64,000 nucleotides of DNA from Odiellus spinosus (Eukaryota; Arthropoda; Arachnida; Opiliones; Phalangiidae), in assembly GCA_963920705.1 (NCBI GenBank), contig OY987234.1, forward strand, positions 18,991,794 through 19,055,793, given 5' to 3'. The position numbers and the translations under genes were made by a program. This document shows, piece by piece, positions 24,298 to 36,190 of the stretch (position 1 is its first letter; each line of letters starts with the position of its first letter). The notes under the pieces were generated by a model. The model made no database searches. It was given only the letters and a program-made list of their open reading frames with translations, and was not told the origin of the DNA.

Positions 24298-27200
24298 ATA
24301 TTCAAACTTATTATTATATTGATTTTAGGTACTTGAAGGTTAATTATTTATTTATATCATTAATTATCTCTGACCCGGCGACAATCTTTCGGTCATTTTT
24401 CATTTACAAACCGTGATGTATACTTTCTTTGTTCACTCTATACTGAAACTCTTCCTGAATCTCTTCCTTTTCATATTTTCTCTTGTTTCGATCGTTATTA
24501 TCGTTTGTAATGAATATGTCGTTAGTTTGTCGCCTTCGTTTTTCTCTAGAATTAGGATCTTTCGCTAATTAGTTATTAATTCCCTCAGGGTTGTCAGTGC
24601 ACTCTTATACCTTCTATAACCCCTAGATGTTTCTCTTTCCCTGGAGAGTTAAAGAGTTTCCTCTCGGGGTGATGGTCATTAGTTCTAGATTGGTCATCCT
24701 TTCCCATCCACACGCGTTCATTCGGGGGCGTAGTTTTGATCAAATACAACAAATATAATTTGTCATTTAGCAAAGAAGGTCCGTTCATTTTTTTAATTGG
24801 ATAATTGCTAGTTATTTTTCTCTAATTCTACTTGAACAATCTGCCGAATCGTAGAATTTTTAGATCTTGTTTGAGGCCGCGGTTTTTAGTTACCACAATC
24901 TATTTCAATATCAATTTTTCAAGGATTTAAAGGGATACTGATATATTTAAAATTTAATATTTAATTTTATTAATCATAGTTTTTTATAAAAAAAACTAGC
25001 AACTTAGTTTAAATGGGGGTTTCCGGTTTCTCTGTAGTATCTGGGGTACCTCGGTAATCGAGACGACAGCCATGTCGATGAGATCTAACTAATTTCAGTT
25101 GCAGAGAGGCTGCCCCAGATGCTATAGAACATTCGTTTAGCTTCTTAATATCCGTTGTTTTGTAGTCACTGAGACCATGATTTCATCTAAATTCGAGTAT
25201 ACCAAACACATAAGATTTGCCCAAAGTAAAATAGATTTTTCATTTTTATTTCGGGCTCCCTTTCACGTTTTCCACCTTTATTTTATTACATGTTAAGTTG
25301 TATGAAGTAAAAACGGAATTTGAACCTCATTATAATTTATATTTATAGAGGTTAATTATACTATCCCTTTATTCCTTTTAAAAGTCCAATTATAATAATG
25401 TACATATTTTTATTATAAGTGTGGGCGTATAATCATTTTCATCTACTTTTTACAAAACTAATGATGGTTCTACTTGACGTTTTAAAGACCCCATAATGTA
25501 TCAAATTCGACCCGGGTATATTTTATATGGTATATAAGTTTATCGCTTATAAATTTCGAGAGATGTAAGGTTACGTCGTTACGCAATTATGATTTCCTTA
25601 TAGTGGGTAGAGGTTTATCTGATTTTAAACTCAAATTTATTATTTAGACGTTAATAGGCTCGTACGCGGCAATCTTTTATCACTCCAAGCATCTGCATTC
25701 AAGGGACTTTCACACTAAGTTAATAGATTTTAATCTAAGTATCGCAAAAAAATGTAAAACCAAAAATATATTGATCTAGACAACCGTTTCCTTGTCGAAA
25801 TCAATTTCGGTAAATTATTCAGATATCATATATGCTTCTCGATCGAAATCTATTTACAGATAACAATCATTTAAGTTTTCGATAAATCGGGAGATTTCGA
25901 TCGAAAACAGCGATCGTATTCTTCCAGAAATCCCCTCCCCCTTCCGAGACCGCCCTTCCTGTCTTTCTAGAATTATAAATTGAAAATCGGGCCAATCAGG
26001 GAAATATGATTTAAAAATTAGGACCATCAAAACTTAGTCTGTTGGAAACCCAAAAATTGAGCGTACATATCTCTAGTTTATAATCAGCCAAATGTTTCTA
26101 TATTTCAAACATTATTTTTGCTATTAAAGACCCCTTTAACATAAAATTATACACAGGGAAATTATTTTACAATCTTATCACAATTGAGACAATTTTGGCG
26201 GGAAATATTGTATGCGTGTGTGAAAGAGCCTTTACTTATTATATCTTAATTAAAATAGTTTTAAGTTTACGGGGCTAGCGCGGAACTTTTTATGAAAATA
26301 CGAGAGATAAACGAACCGTCGAAAATGGACCTTTTTGTCTCTCGAGGTTACTCGGAGAATCTTTAGTTTAGCAACTTTAGGAACATCTTTATTTGCGCAA
26401 GGTCGATTAATTTTTCGATTTTATTTTTTTTTTAGCGAGGGAATTTTTTTTTAAATGAAAAAGAAAAATATATATTTCTATATCCTCTTGGCTATATTGC
26501 CGAGTATTTCCAACGTGTTTTATTTTTTTGTCCTAAATAAGTGTATCCGCTCTTTTTCAGAATTGCTCAGTGATTCGTAGAAATGTATTTCAAATATTTT
26601 CATTGCGCGAAATGGGATTTTTATTTTCTTACATCGCTTAATTTACATTTCTGATGGAGAAAGCTTGACTTATAGGGGCATTACAGCGCTATAAGTATTT
26701 GTAAAATTTTTTTCAGACGCGAAATGAAATAATATTGACGTAGAACTTATTTTTAGTTGTTAAGAAAGTTCTCGAAACTATTTATTCCTCTAATGGAATT
26801 TTAGAAATTTCGTTTAGATCATGATTATAAATCTCATAAAAGCTTAATTTAATACTTAAGGTTAAAGGTCGACTATAAAAATAATATAATTATGGATTAA
26901 AATTAAAAAATATTTTAGAAACTTTAAATTTTATAAAACCACTTTCTGAAAAGGATCGCAACCCCCCGCCCCCGTGACGTTTCTTAAATTGAACGAGCTG
27001 ATTGGCTGGAGGTTTTTAGCTGTATTGTTTCTCTATGGTAAATGGGAAAACAACGTTCATTCGTTTAAAAAAAATCATAATGACCCCAAACGTGTATATC
27101 ACGCTATTTTCTAATTTAAACCAGACACGCAGGAGGTTTTGTTAAATTTATATTTGAATGCCTAATAATAAATTTAATATTAAAGATTTAAAGTACTTTT

Positions 27201-27781
27201 ATCTAATTTTGGGTTGTAATAAAACCTTGAATTTTGCACCCAAAGAATTAATAAGATTAATTTTGGCGGAAATGCGTGACTTTAACTTGAAAATAAACTT
27301 ATTGTTTTCCTTATATAAATATAAATTACGTAGGCTTATAGTAGCACGCACGTATTCACACAATTTTGTGGTATAATATTTGCATATGTATTACAATAAT
27401 TGCCATTTGGCTCTTCAACGTAAAATATATTTACCTCTATATCGTTGACGAGTTTCCAAAGGAAATTTAACCATTATTTTTCAGTCTTAAATGGATAATT
27501 AAACGCTTTAATAAGTATTTTTAATTTTAGCCGTATTACCTAAAAACTATAAAATAACTCTTGTTCTAATGAAGGTAGGAATTTTTAGAATTTCAAATTT
27601 GAAGAATTGAAATAAAGATGAAATTCTGAAAAATTTGAAATTTTTAAAAACAATTTTCCCATGATATTTTTTAACTGAATCTTTTTTAAATCGTTTTAAA
27701 TTGCCCACATTTTCCCACGAAATTAAATTCAAAAACGCCCTGATTGTTCATGGAATTTAGTCTCAAATTTATTAAATAAAA
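24298..27781. other. Non-coding stretch, 3.5 kb
   Basis: AT-rich. A weak inverted pair (GTAGTATCTGGGGTACCTC at about 25035 and its degenerate inverse at about 25110) and a family-I-like motif TTTCACACTAAG near 25708 are the only structures seen. No gene. Confidence 0.5.
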
Positions 27782-27788
27782 ATGAGAG

Positions 27789-28126
27789 CAGAAGCCGATG
27801 AAACCCTCCTTTGAAGTCTATTACTCCCGGGTCTTGTCTACCCCTCTCTGTATGGGTTAGTTTCAAAAAGCGCGATTCGTACGCCTCCTAACGGTAGATA
27901 TTTTCGGAGCGGGAGTTCTTCGAGCGAATATCTCTAGCAGCCTTGGAGTTCGTCAAAAAAACGTCGTCGTTTGTCGAGAGAGAGAATTTCCAATTTTCCG
28001 TAGACAGATGGGTATGAAGTAGGACCCCTACGATCTCGTAAAATTGTGAATTTTACCCACACAGAGAGGAGCGCTATATGGAACATTAGAGTAGTAGACT
28101 TCAAAGGAGGGTTTCATTGACTTCTG
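27789..28126 (+). mobile_element. Family A MITE, copy A4 (target duplication ATGAGAG)
   Basis: 338 bp, subfamily II (markers GTTTCAAAAAGCGCG and AAAATTGTGAATTTT). ATGAGAG at 27782-27788 is repeated at 28127-28133. Forms an inverted pair with A5, 610 bp away. Confidence 0.95.
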
Positions 28127-28133
28127 ATGAGAG

Positions 28134-28729
28134 GTATAAAAATACATTTTAATTTCAACAGAATTGATAGTTTTATGCTACAAAGCTTAAAGTAAAAATG
28201 TTTTTTGCATATTTTAATATCTCTTTAAAACGTATATCCTAAAGTAAACCCACAACCACGTGATTAAACTTCATTTTCGCCTCCAGGGTGTAATTGTTAT
28301 TTTTTTTCTTAAGCTTAAAATTCTTTATGATCTATTCGAAAAACGTGAAGGCGTTCTCGTATATATATATTTTTTTTACTATTTTTCTTAGCTAATCAGT
28401 TAAAAATAACCGTTAGTAATCATCATTTGGTCGTTTAAGCTTCAAAAAAAAAAAAAAAAAATCTTAGAATTATGATTACTCTCTCGAGAAGGCAAGAACT
28501 TCTCTCTCGACGCCAGCAACACTTAGTTTTCTTTCTTAAATTTACTTTTTCTCCCTCAAAAACTCGTTGGTCATTTATAAGTCGATAAAATAAAAGAATA
28601 AGAAAGGAGAAAGCTATTTTTATCTCGCAAAGGGATAGTCTCATCGTGATTTTAAAGTAATTAAAATTTCCAGTAACAAGACTGCAAATATTTGTGTACA
28701 GATTCGTTTCCTATATATTTTAAATACAA
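28134..28729. other. Non-coding spacer between A4 and A5
   Basis: A short TTTCAACAGAATTGATAG then CTACAAAGCT at about 28155-28190 looks like one arm of family N. An A run lies at 28443-28460. No gene. Confidence 0.4.
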
Positions 28730-28736
28730 GCCTAAC

Positions 28737-29075
28737 CAGAAGCCGATGAAACCCTCCTTTGAAGTCTACTACTCCAATGTTCCATATAGCGCTCCTCTCT
28801 GTATGGGTAAAATTCCCAATTTTACGAGTTAGAAGGGGTCCTACTTCATCCCCCCTGTCTACGGAAAATTGGAAATTCTCTCTCTCTCCACAAACAACGA
28901 CGTTTTTTGGACGAACTCCAAGGCTGCTAGGGATATTCGCTCGACGAGCTCCCGCTCCGAAAACATCTACCGTTAGGAGGCGTACGAATCGCGCCTTTTG
29001 AGAATAACCCATTCAGAGAGGGGTAGACAAGACCCGGGAGTAATAGACTTCAAAGGAGGGTTTCATCGGCTTCTG
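28737..29075 (-). mobile_element. Family A MITE, copy A5 (target duplication GCCTAAC)
   Basis: 339 bp, subfamily I, opposite orientation to A4. GCCTAAC at 28730-28736 is repeated at 29076-29082. The long - strand frame 28641-29012 is mostly this element. Confidence 0.95.
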
Positions 29076-29082
29076 GCCTAAC

Positions 29083-29465
29083 TTATTTCTAAAATTAAGT
29101 GGCCAAATCTTAATCTAATCTGATTTATATTTACGTGAAATTTATGATACTTTTCCTTTAACGACTAGACTAAGGCTTAAATTCGCCCCAGGAGTATGGA
29201 GTTTATTGAAAAATCGAAGTCTGGCGTGTCTACTCAGTATAGGAGAGAGAGCATCAAGGTTGGGTGCCGTGTTGTGTTAAGGCGCGCGGGAGAGATTTCT
29301 CTGAATATAAAATTAGTTCTTTTTTCGTGTCTCCCTAAAGCAAAATTCTGGCGACATTCTCTTATTTTCCTCTTCAAGAGAAGTTTGCAAAATTGTGAAG
29401 ACTAAATGTTAGATCGAAAGTTTTAATTTAAAAGTAGAAATTCACCGTGTTGCTTGTCTTCCATT
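29083..29465. other. Non-coding interval
   Basis: A 69-codon frame at 29196-29405 only. Nothing recognised. Confidence 0.45.
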
Positions 29466-29720
29466 ATAAAGGGAGAATGCAACCTAATAACAAGTGATTT
29501 TGATCGATTACTTATCCTTAAATAGGCCTAATCCACTAGTGAAAAAAATTACAAACCATTATTAAACTAGAAATACAATTAAAACGTACCTTGAAAATAG
29601 GCTTAGCTGGAATCATGGTGATACAAAATTTCTAGCGTTGATAGGTTAGCGATCAATCGAATTTTATTGGAAATCCCATGGAGATCTCGTCTTAACGACG
29701 GGCCTTTAATCATTGGTCGA
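29466..29720 (+). mobile_element. Family D fragment D2 (left half)
   Basis: Starts ATAAAGGGAGAATGCAACC (TTAA target mutated) and follows the D sequence through AATAGGCTTAGC to GGGCCTTTAATCATTGGTCG. The right arm is missing, so it cannot fold like D1. Confidence 0.8.
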
Positions 29721-30885
29721 TATTTCTTTACTCTATACTACGGTATATTGCTTGTTAAAACTATTTCGCCCCTTTTAAGAATAACGTCTCTTTGATAACG
29801 ACGAAAACCTTAATACCCTCGAGGTCTAATTTTGCGGTTTACATAAAGCCTTCTCAGCTGGTAAAATTTAAATACGGTTTAACACTTTAAATTAAAACGT
29901 GTCACTTAAGTTCAAGCGTAGATCCAAACTAACCAAAGTTAAGTGTTAGTTCAGACAAAATTTGACTTTTGCAATTTCAATACTAGTCTATTATTAAAAT
30001 GTTAATTTTTTATTTATCGCGATGATGATAGTAATTTAAACTTGAATATTTAATTAAAGAAACTTTATGGTACCATTTTAATTCATAATTAAAATGTTAT
30101 GGAGTCGATTATTAAAGTTTTCTTTAATTAATTTATGTAAAATATATTTTATATTTTAAAATTGAATCGTTTTTCGTCTCTGAAACTTTCAAACCATCTT
30201 GTTTCATTTTAAAACTCCACGTCGAGGGGGAAAAAAAACCATATAGTTTAGGATTCCGGTCAAGATCTGTGGTCCCCAACCATTGAGCCATTTTGGAAAA
30301 AAAATCAATGTCATATTTCTATACAATATATCTAGCTTTTTTGACATTTTTTTCGAAATACGCCTATCATTCCGTCCTCGGGGTTGTTGAAAATATCTGT
30401 ACAGTCAGTCAACTCCTTCCTTTTCTATCCTATGTATATTTCTGACTGGCACACAGCCTCTCCGAATCTCATCTCTCTATTGGCAGTGCCTGGCAGCCAG
30501 AATCCCTTTCTTTTTCTCGAGTTTTTCATTTTTTTTGGCCGAACATTTCGTCAACTATTTCCCCATCGACCTATTTTTCGCGCTTATGGACACCGAGATG
30601 TACTTTCTATATAAATATTTTTTGACAAGCGAACGGTATGAAAGTTTCGAGCCAAGTTTGCGCATTTAGATGAGCGTAAGACCAAACCCCTCCCCTCTCC
30701 CCTCCACACCACACTTTCCACTTACAGTTTGCCTTTCGGCATCCTCTGTATTTATTTTTTCTATCTGAGACTCTACCACGGCAAAAAAAAGATGGAAAAT
30801 GTAAAGTTCTACACCTAAAAGCGAAAACCATGTAAACACGAATTTTCACCAGGCTGTTTTCGCGGCAAAGCTAGAGAAAATTATC
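29721..30885. other. Non-coding interval
   Basis: AT-rich; short frames only. Nothing recognised. Confidence 0.5.
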
Positions 30886-31124
30886 CTAGAAATAAATTTA
30901 AAACTTACCCCGAAAATAGGCTTAGCAGGATTCATGAAGAACCTGAATTTCTACGCATTGATGGGTATTGGAAGTCTCGTGGAGATCTCGGCCATTTGCT
31001 CATTGGTTGCGAAGAAATTCAGAAAATCCAGCTAAGCCTATTTTCCTTGTTTTAGTTTTTTAATTAATTTTTTAACTGGTTGATTAGACCTATTCAAAAC
31101 GATAAGGTTACATTATCCCTTTAA
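30886..31124 (+). mobile_element. Family D copy D3a, left-truncated, abutting D3b
   Basis: Begins inside the left arm (CTAGAAATAAATTTAAAAC), continues through the central hairpin and ends TTACATTATCCCTTTAA. The final TTAA at 31121-31124 is also the first TTAA of D3b. More diverged than D3b. Confidence 0.8.
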
Positions 31125-31561
31125 AGGGAGGATGCAACCTAAAAACAAGTGATTTTTTATCGATTCCTTATTGTTTAAATAGGTCTAATCCACTACTGAA
31201 AATATTTACAAACAAATATTAAACTAGAAATAAATTTAAAACTTACCCTGAAAATAGGCTTAGTGGGATTCTTGGAGGTCCTGTTTTCCTCGCGTGTAAG
31301 GTCTAGCGACCAATCGCGCGCGACGTAAGTCTCGTGGAGATCTCGCGTAAACGACGGGCCTTTGCTCATTGGTCGCTAGACCTTACACGGACGCGATTCA
31401 GGATCTCCATGAATCCCGCTAAGCCTATTTTCAGGGTAAGTTTTAAATTTATTTCTAGTTTAATATTTGTATTGTAAACTTTTTATCGATGGATTAGGCC
31501 TATTTAAACGATAAGGAATCGATAAAAAATCACTTGTAATTAGGTTGCATTCTCCCTTTAA
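31121..31561. mobile_element. Family D copy D3b, full length
   Basis: TTAA-AGGGAGGATGCAACC at left and GGTTGCATTCTCCCT-TTAA at right (31558-31561). It is longer than D1 because the central loop keeps a segment containing GACCAATCGCGCGCGACG. Fully foldback. Confidence 0.9.
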
Positions 31562-32636
31562 GATAAATAAGGTTAGTTTCGTGAGATATATTTAAATTAA
31601 GCCACCGTTTAGTTAGTTATTAATATATTTTCTTGAAAGTTATGACCCTTTTGCATCCACTTGACACCTTGAACGGTTTTCCTGCGCACATTGGCCTCTA
31701 GTTTATTCTCAACTTGGAAATTCTACGTTCCTCGTCCTTTTCGGAATAAGCAATCTTCCAGATCGAATCCTTTTCTTTAAATTTTTGATGCCTTCTTTTT
31801 AACGTCAAAGAAATCTTTCTTTTTAAACATCGCGCGCGGGCGAGAAAAATCTGAAGAAGTAAAGGGAAAGACGACGTAGAGAGAAAGTTTTTGAATCGAT
31901 TCAATTTCTTTTTTATATTTCATTTGAGCAAACCTCTTATCAATTGATAATTTTTTCTTTTTCTTCTTCTTCCTAAGAACTTTCTTGTAATATTAGCCCC
32001 TCAGCCAAATGGTTTTAGACATTTCTTTTTCAAACTAGAATGATAGCGTAGGCGTCTTTGAATTAAAGTTCGAAGAGCCCGATTAAGGAACACCGTTAGG
32101 CTTAACTCTAAAGTAATTGGATCTAAATAGCTTCATTCTAGATCTGTAATTGCAGTGCATCCTTGTGATGTATAAATTAGTAATAAAATTAAGTCCTATT
32201 CACATTATCAGATTTTGGAGCGTTGCGTCGTGCGCAGCTTACGCAACGCTTCGAAATGGATGGCTTTGCTAACTACATCAACTTGAAATTATAAATCCCA
32301 TAGGAAACTGGTTTTAATATTTTTAATAAATATCAGAGTGTAATTATATTTCGCCCCACCTTTAGAAAGGAGGGGGGGGCTAAAGGATGATTTTTGGTTT
32401 AATCATTGAAGGTTTAAATCCGGATGGGTGAGCAAACTATCGGAAATCCTTTGTGGACGTCGGCCGAGCTCTGTACTCCTGATTTATTCCCCTTTGGCGT
32501 ATAGTTATTTATTTGTCAATTTAATGGCAGAACAAATCTCGGCAATAATCCGTATAACGAGCCGTGGAATGCGGGCTTCCGAGTAAATGAACCCGTTTTG
32601 TAATTTAGAATACAACCATTCCCTATATGTATTGTT
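31562..32636. other. Non-coding interval with a perfect 10 bp stem
   Basis: AGCGTTGCGT at 32219-32228 and ACGCAACGCT at 32241-32250 form a hairpin with a 12 nt loop. Otherwise nothing recognised. Confidence 0.5.
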
Positions 32637-32755
32637 TATTTCACTTTAATTTTGCAACGAGCGTAAATTTATGTTCCCTTTATCCTTAAGTAAAGAAATT
32701 ACGGATATAAAGGGTAGTTTAGATTTCTATTTATATTCAATTCAAGGTGAAATTA
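32637..32755. repeat. Family N foldback repeat, copy N3
   Basis: Left arm TATTTCACTTTAATTTTGC; right end AATTCAAGGTGAAATT, about 118 bp apart. Degenerate. Confidence 0.5.
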
Positions 32756-32845
32756 TAATATCTAGTCCGTACCTAGTCGTATATGCTATAAATCAATAAC
32801 GTACTGCATGCGAAACATACAGAATATTTGGAAAAAGGCACGAAC

Positions 32846-33183
32846 CAGAAGCCGATGAAACCCTCCTTTGAAGTCTATTACTCCCGGGTCTTGTCTACCC
32901 CTCTCTGTATGGGTTAGTTTCAAAAAGCGCGATTCGTACGCCTCCTAACGGTAGATATTTTCGGAGCGGGAGTTCGTCGAGCGAATATCTCTAGCAGCCT
33001 TGGAGTTTGTCAAAAAAACGTCGTCGTTTGTGGAGAGAGAGTTTTTCCAATTTTCCGTAGACAGGGGGGTATGAAGTAGGACCCCTCCGATCTCGTAAAA
33101 TTGTGAATTTTACCCATACAGAGAGGAGCGCTATGTGGAACATTAGAGTAGTAGACTTCAAAGGAGGGTTTCATCGGCTTCTG
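32846..33183 (+). mobile_element. Family A MITE, copy A6 (no target duplication)
   Basis: 338 bp, subfamily II throughout. The flanks are CACGAAC at left and GTTCTAT at right, which do not match. Loss of the duplication points to later rearrangement or exchange between copies. Confidence 0.93.
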
Positions 33184-33735
33184 GTTCTATGCCGACGTTA
33201 ACTTAACTCCTCCCTAGAGTTAAAGTTAACAGTGTCCTCTGTTGGGTCACGATAAAAAAGTATTAGTTCCTGGAAACGTAATATTCATACGGTTCTCTCA
33301 TTAATTAGTTCTTGGTGACTCTAATATAAATATATATAGCTTTTGTTTCCAATTGCCCGGATGTACCTTCGCGTTTAATCGTTAGCTAATTGTTGTAGAA
33401 GTTAATCGGCCGTTATGCTCGATGCTTTCCTCTCCCTCCATCTCTTTTCATCACGCTGCTCTAAACAAAATGTTTTCAAATTTACGAGCTTGCACGCCGC
33501 CGAAGAGTCTTCTCTACCGCGTTACCTTTAAAGTCTCTGTCTCAAACCCTATACATTCTCTTTTATATATAATAGAAACCAAAATAAAGCGAATTTCCCG
33601 AGAATTTTCCACAAATGATTTCAACGGAATTACGGAATTTTAGGTTTCCGTTTTAAATTTACGTCAAACTAAAGAGTTTTAAATGGAAAGTGAAATGAGA
33701 AAATAATGTTTTTGGGGTCATTATTGTTTGCCAAT
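33184..33735. other. Non-coding interval
   Basis: A 73-codon frame at 33422-33643 only. Nothing recognised. Confidence 0.45.
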
Positions 33736-33852
33736 TTTTTTTTATCGATTCTTTGTCGTTTAAATACATCTAATCCACCAGTAAAAATAAATTAAAGTTA
33801 ATTTTAAACTAGAAATAAGTTTAAAACTTACCCAGAAAATAGGATATTGTTC
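33736..33852 (+). mobile_element. Family D fragment D5
   Basis: Internal left-arm segment only (TTTATCGATTCTTTGTCGTT ... AAACTTACCCAGAAAATAGG). Lacks both ends. Confidence 0.75.
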
Positions 33853-33907
33853 AATTTGAGAAAATTGGTGCATTCAACCTCTCTTGAATTTGGTTTAAAG
33901 ATAAAGA

Positions 33908-34242
33908 CAGAAGCCGATGAAACCCTCCTTTGAAGTCTATTACTCCCGGGTCTTGTCTATCCCTCTCTGTATGGGTTATTCTCAAAAGGCGCGATTCGTA
34001 CGCCTCCTAACGGTAGATGTTTTCGGAGCGGGAGCTCGTCGAGCGAATATCTCTAGCAGCCTTGGAGATCATCCAAAAAACGTCGTCGTTTGTGGAGAGA
34101 GAATTTCCAATTTTCCGTAGACAGGGGGGATGAAGTAGGACCCCTTCTAACTTGTAAAATTGATAATTTTACCCATACAGAGAGGAGCGCTATATGGAAC
34201 ATTGGAGTAGTAGACTTCAAAGGAGGGTTTCATCTACTTCTG
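33908..34242 (+). mobile_element. Family A MITE, copy A7 (target duplication ATAAAGA)
   Basis: 335 bp, subfamily I. ATAAAGA at 33901-33907 is repeated at 34243-34249. The right terminus is the variant CTACTTCTG instead of CGGCTTCTG. Confidence 0.95.
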
Positions 34243-34249
34243 ATAAAGA

Positions 34250-34900
34250 CAATATAGTCTATTCCACTTGGAATTGGTACTAGCGCAGACGATGATATCG
34301 ACTATCCAAATTGTCCCTCTCTCTGTTTATTTAGTAATTAAGAAAGCCTAAATTTGTCCCTTCTGCAAGTTCGAAGTAGAATATATAATAATTAAGAAAT
34401 AAATGGTCCCGAGGTGGAGTTAGATGAGTATCAAATATAGGGAAATGTGGATCTTTCTTAAATTATATTTCATTTATACCTACCCGTATCTAGTCTCTCC
34501 CTCTCTCGCTTTATTGAAAAGACATCAATCGAATTATATATATAAAATAGTATATATATAACTGTTTAATTAGCGACGCTGATTGGTTTAGTTCATTTAT
34601 TGGCCAATCTAGTCAATTTAATTAGATACGCTCATGCCTCTTTCCGCAACCGATTTCGATGGTGGTATATTGTATTTCCCTTTCGGCCGTTCGCTTTTCG
34701 TATAAATTTCCTATCAAATTCCTATTTACTTTAATATTATAATTAATTATATTTCTCCTTTGTGTATTCTCAATTTACCGCTGCTCCAATATTCCTTATT
34801 AATTTAGCTTCCCTCCAGTATTTTATACTACAATCTACCTTAATATTTCGGTACGCGCAAACCTGTACGATCGCATTATCTCTCAAGTAAACAATACCAA
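34250..34900. other. Non-coding interval
   Basis: CCAAT/ATTGG words at about 34581 and 34601. No gene recognised. Confidence 0.45.
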
Positions 34901-34907
34901 GAAGGAT

Positions 34908-35189
34908 CAGATAAGGAGAGGAAAAGTGGGAACGGCGCGGCTCCTACTGCGTCGGCCTAAACTCCCACTCTGGGAGAACGGGGGACAGACGGGGGTAGAG
35001 ATGCTTCGTGGTAAATTGTTGTCACGTGGGTAAAACGAATCCTTAATGAGACTCGCTAGCTAGCGACCACGTGACGACAGTTTACCTCGAGAATTTCCTA
35101 TCCCCCCTTTCCACCCGAGTGGGAGGTTGGCTCTTCTCTCTCTAACTCAACGCAGCCCCACTTTTCCTCTCCTTATCTGATCCTTCTTG
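34908..35189 (-). mobile_element. Family C MITE, copy C2 (target duplication ACAATAC)
   Basis: Same termini as C1 with the interior inverted relative to C1. ACAATAC at 34901-34907 is repeated at 35190-35196. Some 10 bp shorter than C1. Confidence 0.93.
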
Positions 35190-35416
35190 ACAATACTTGC
35201 GCAAATTCCTATATATTAACCAACAAATCAAGATTGAATTGATTATATTATTATAAAGCCTACGTGTTATTCCAAAGGAATTTTCCCGCGTACAAACGCT
35301 TTAATTTGGGTATAATTATTTTTAATAAACCGTAAACTAACTGATGAGTTCGAAAATTAATATTTAAACCTAATATCCCGATTAAAATTATCTGCAGATA
35401 AGGATATAACTAAAAC

Positions 35417-35838
35417 CAGAGGTATATAATAACCCCCTTCGAGGGGGAAGTATGAAAGCCCCTATACTACCAATGCTAAAAATCACGAACAACAAGAGCC
35501 CGCTGCTGACTATCTAGGCCACTAGCTCGCGCTGGACTTCTCAATGTCGCTACTCTATAGTAAATGGTCTTTGTATAAACAAGACGGCTCGATTTGTGTT
35601 TAGAACTTCCTGTCTCAGGAGTCGGGGTGTCTGTTAAAATAGAGTCGAAGGTTGACTTCAGCTCGCGAGTTCCGAAAGTGTGCGTAGGGAAAATTTAGTG
35701 AGGTTCAAAATGGTGTAACTATTTTTTGGGAGTAAAGCGGTGTGTCGATCCGCCGCGATTTACGTCGGGTACTTGTTGTTCGTCGATTTTGCCTACCTTT
35801 CATACTTCCCCCCCGAAGGGGGTTATTATATACCTCTG
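35417..35838. mobile_element. Family B MITE, copy B2 (target duplication CTAAAAC)
   Basis: 422 bp, very similar to B1. CTAAAAC at 35410-35416 is repeated at 35839-35845. The near-terminal palindrome varies slightly between the two ends. Confidence 0.93.
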
Positions 35839-35879
35839 CTAAAACTGAATGTAGATTTATATAAGTTGATGGTATTCTA

Positions 35880-36190
35880 TTAAAGGGAGAATGAAAGGCC
35901 AAAACAACCTATTTTTAATCGATTAAGAATGCTAAAATAACGAGAAAAATAATATAACTCACCAAACATATTTCGTTATTTTATAATCAATTTCCAAAGT
36001 TCCGAGGCTGCCTAGCTCGGTGAACTAGGCTAGCACGACCAAGGCTTAGCATCTGCAAGTTTCGGAACTTTGGAAATTGATTATAAAATAACGAAATATT
36101 TTTGGTGAGTTATATTATTGTTTTTCTCATTATTTTAGCATTCTTAATCGATTAAAAATCGGTTGTTTTGGCCTTTCATTCTCCCTTTAA
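35880..36190. mobile_element. Family E foldback MITE, copy E1 (TTAA target)
   Basis: Termini TTAA-AGGGAGAATGAAAGGCC and inverse. The first 10 bp match family D but the interior does not. The arms pair for about 140 bp, including AATTGATTATAAAATAACG, around a small loop with AAGGCTTAGC. It sits only 41 bp from B2. Confidence 0.9.
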
